A stretch of DNA of 64,000 nt from Whitmania pigra. Taxonomy: Eukaryota; Annelida; Clitellata; Hirudinida; Haemopidae. The notes under the pieces are model-generated. The model did no database searches. It had not been told where the DNA came from and was given only the letters and a program-made list of their open reading frames with translations. The stretch lies in assembly GCA_021613335.1 (NCBI GenBank), contig JAJTWR010000305.1:1791501-1855500 (forward strand), in the 5' to 3' direction. Below, piece after piece: positions 63,168 through 64,000 of the stretch. The translations under genes were made by a program, and so were the position numbers. Position 1 is the stretch's first letter, and each line of letters begins with the position of its first letter.

Positions 63168-64000
63168 CTATTTATTTTTTGATTTAATATTTCCTAATTC
63201 CAAGTGCCGGGTGACGACCGATTCAAACTTCCCTATTGGGTCATCAATTCCATCACCTTCTTCTACTTTATATTTTTCGGCCAGTCTTTTGGCAGGGGCA
63301 GGAAGATTAGGATTCACTCCAGCCAGCCTGTGGATGACCTCGTTGTTTGGCACATTTCCTTTGGATGGTTGGAGGTACCTTGACGCTATTTTTGAGGCCA
63401 TTGATTTATCAAGTTGCTCCCAACGCTTAATGACATTTTTGTCATGCCTCTGAACTTGTTCTAGAGTAGTTAAATTGCATCTGGACTTTAAAAGCTGGAG
63501 AAAACAATTATAGCCAATGATGTGTGATTTTAACTCAATGAGATTAAGCAATGTCTTCCTACTACCTTTCTTGCTCCTTCAACACTGATTGGAAAGCTCT
63601 TTGAAATTTTTTCTGGTGTCCACTCCTCTGGATATTCTCCATTCAAGAATCTGATTTGTTCTTTGGCGTCGTAGGTTAACAGATTTATTTCTCGTTCTTC
63701 CTTGAAGTGTTTGCGTTCAATGATCTTCATTTTTAGCCATTCCTCTGCACGTTTCTGGGCTCTTATTAAAGTTAACAATAATAGTGATCTTGTTGTGTCA
63801 AATATTTAAGACAAACAAACTTTTATAGCATGTGCAAAGTACCTTAGCCTTTCTGCTTGAGTCATCCTTGCTTTTGAGGTAGATTTCAATTGTTCTTGAA
63901 GGTCTTCTGTAGCTTCAGCAGTCTCCATAAAGTCTTGCTTTTCGAATTCACTTAGATTATCAAAAGGTCCTGGCTCTCTTTGCTTCCTATGCTGTGATCT
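63168..64000 (-). CDS. NGRN: Neugrin, 5' part cut by window end
   Basis: Neugrin is a mitochondrial protein needed for 16S rRNA function and mitoribosome assembly. Visible exons in coding order: at least 64000-63843 (continues past the edge), 63761-63566, 63494-63168, phase-consistent, about 227 aa to TAG. Family landmarks: LLTYDAKEQIRFLNGEYPEE, WTPEKISKSFPISVEGARK, joined in phase to LLKSRCNLTTLEQVQRHDK and VIKRW, matching the neugrin core of a helix-turn-helix-like segment followed by an LKSK-type motif. The N-terminal targeting region is outside the window. An AATAAA-like string overlaps the last codons. Confidence 0.87.

Overview
This window is animal nuclear DNA. It is AT-rich, full of introns, and dense in micro- and minisatellites. 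Eight multi-exon protein-coding genes and one single-exon gene can be read by joining exons at GT..AG sites with consistent reading phase. An insulin-receptor-substrate gene with YXXM motifs, a tektin, a centrosomin/CDK5RAP2-type protein, a collagen galactosyltransferase and class I-type GLUT transporters point to a bilaterian invertebrate. The phylum cannot be fixed from sequence alone. All gene models are hand-spliced and agree in phase; the names come from motif recognition, not database searches.

Layout. 1-5.5 kb: AT-rich repeats (42-bp, 18-bp and 35-bp minisatellites, a long AAT tract, a perfect 53-bp inverted repeat) and one orphan Ras-superfamily-like terminal exon. 5.5-9.1 kb (-): a complete 10-exon tektin (455 aa). 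9.1-11.7 kb: intergenic, with a long ATT tract. 11.7-13.1 kb (-): a 4-exon aerolysin-like family protein (264 aa, family call tentative). 13.1-17.9 kb: intergenic, very rich in CAT/CAA/GAT triplets. 17.9-21.5 kb and 24.2-28.9 kb (-): two tandem GLUT (SLC2A) paralogues of 13 exons each (540 and 532 aa). 29.3-31.9 kb (+): COMMD10 (7 exons, 225 aa). 35.4-42.7 kb (+): insulin receptor substrate (12 exons, 756 aa). 44.4-55.7 kb (-): CDK5RAP2/centrosomin-like protein (21 exons, about 2340 aa). 56.3-60.6 kb (+): procollagen galactosyltransferase (13 exons, 599 aa). 61.8-62.9 kb (+): an intronless DNAJC17-like gene (348 aa). 63.2 kb to the edge (-): neugrin (NGRN), cut by the window end.

Arrangement. 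The second GLUT gene and COMMD10 are head-to-head (456 bp between start codons), as are the CDK5RAP2-like gene and COLGALT (547 bp), so shared promoters are plausible. IRS converges on the CDK5RAP2-like gene, and DNAJC17 converges on NGRN. There is no operon-like organisation. Two GLUT transporters and an insulin-signalling adaptor lie within 25 kb, but nothing in the sequence shows they are co-regulated. I did not find an evidently new multi-gene system. The most unusual points are the intronless DNAJC17 gene with an unfamiliar C-terminal segment, the GLUT pair that has lost a near-invariant tryptophan and shows patchy near-identity, and the aerolysin-like gene.
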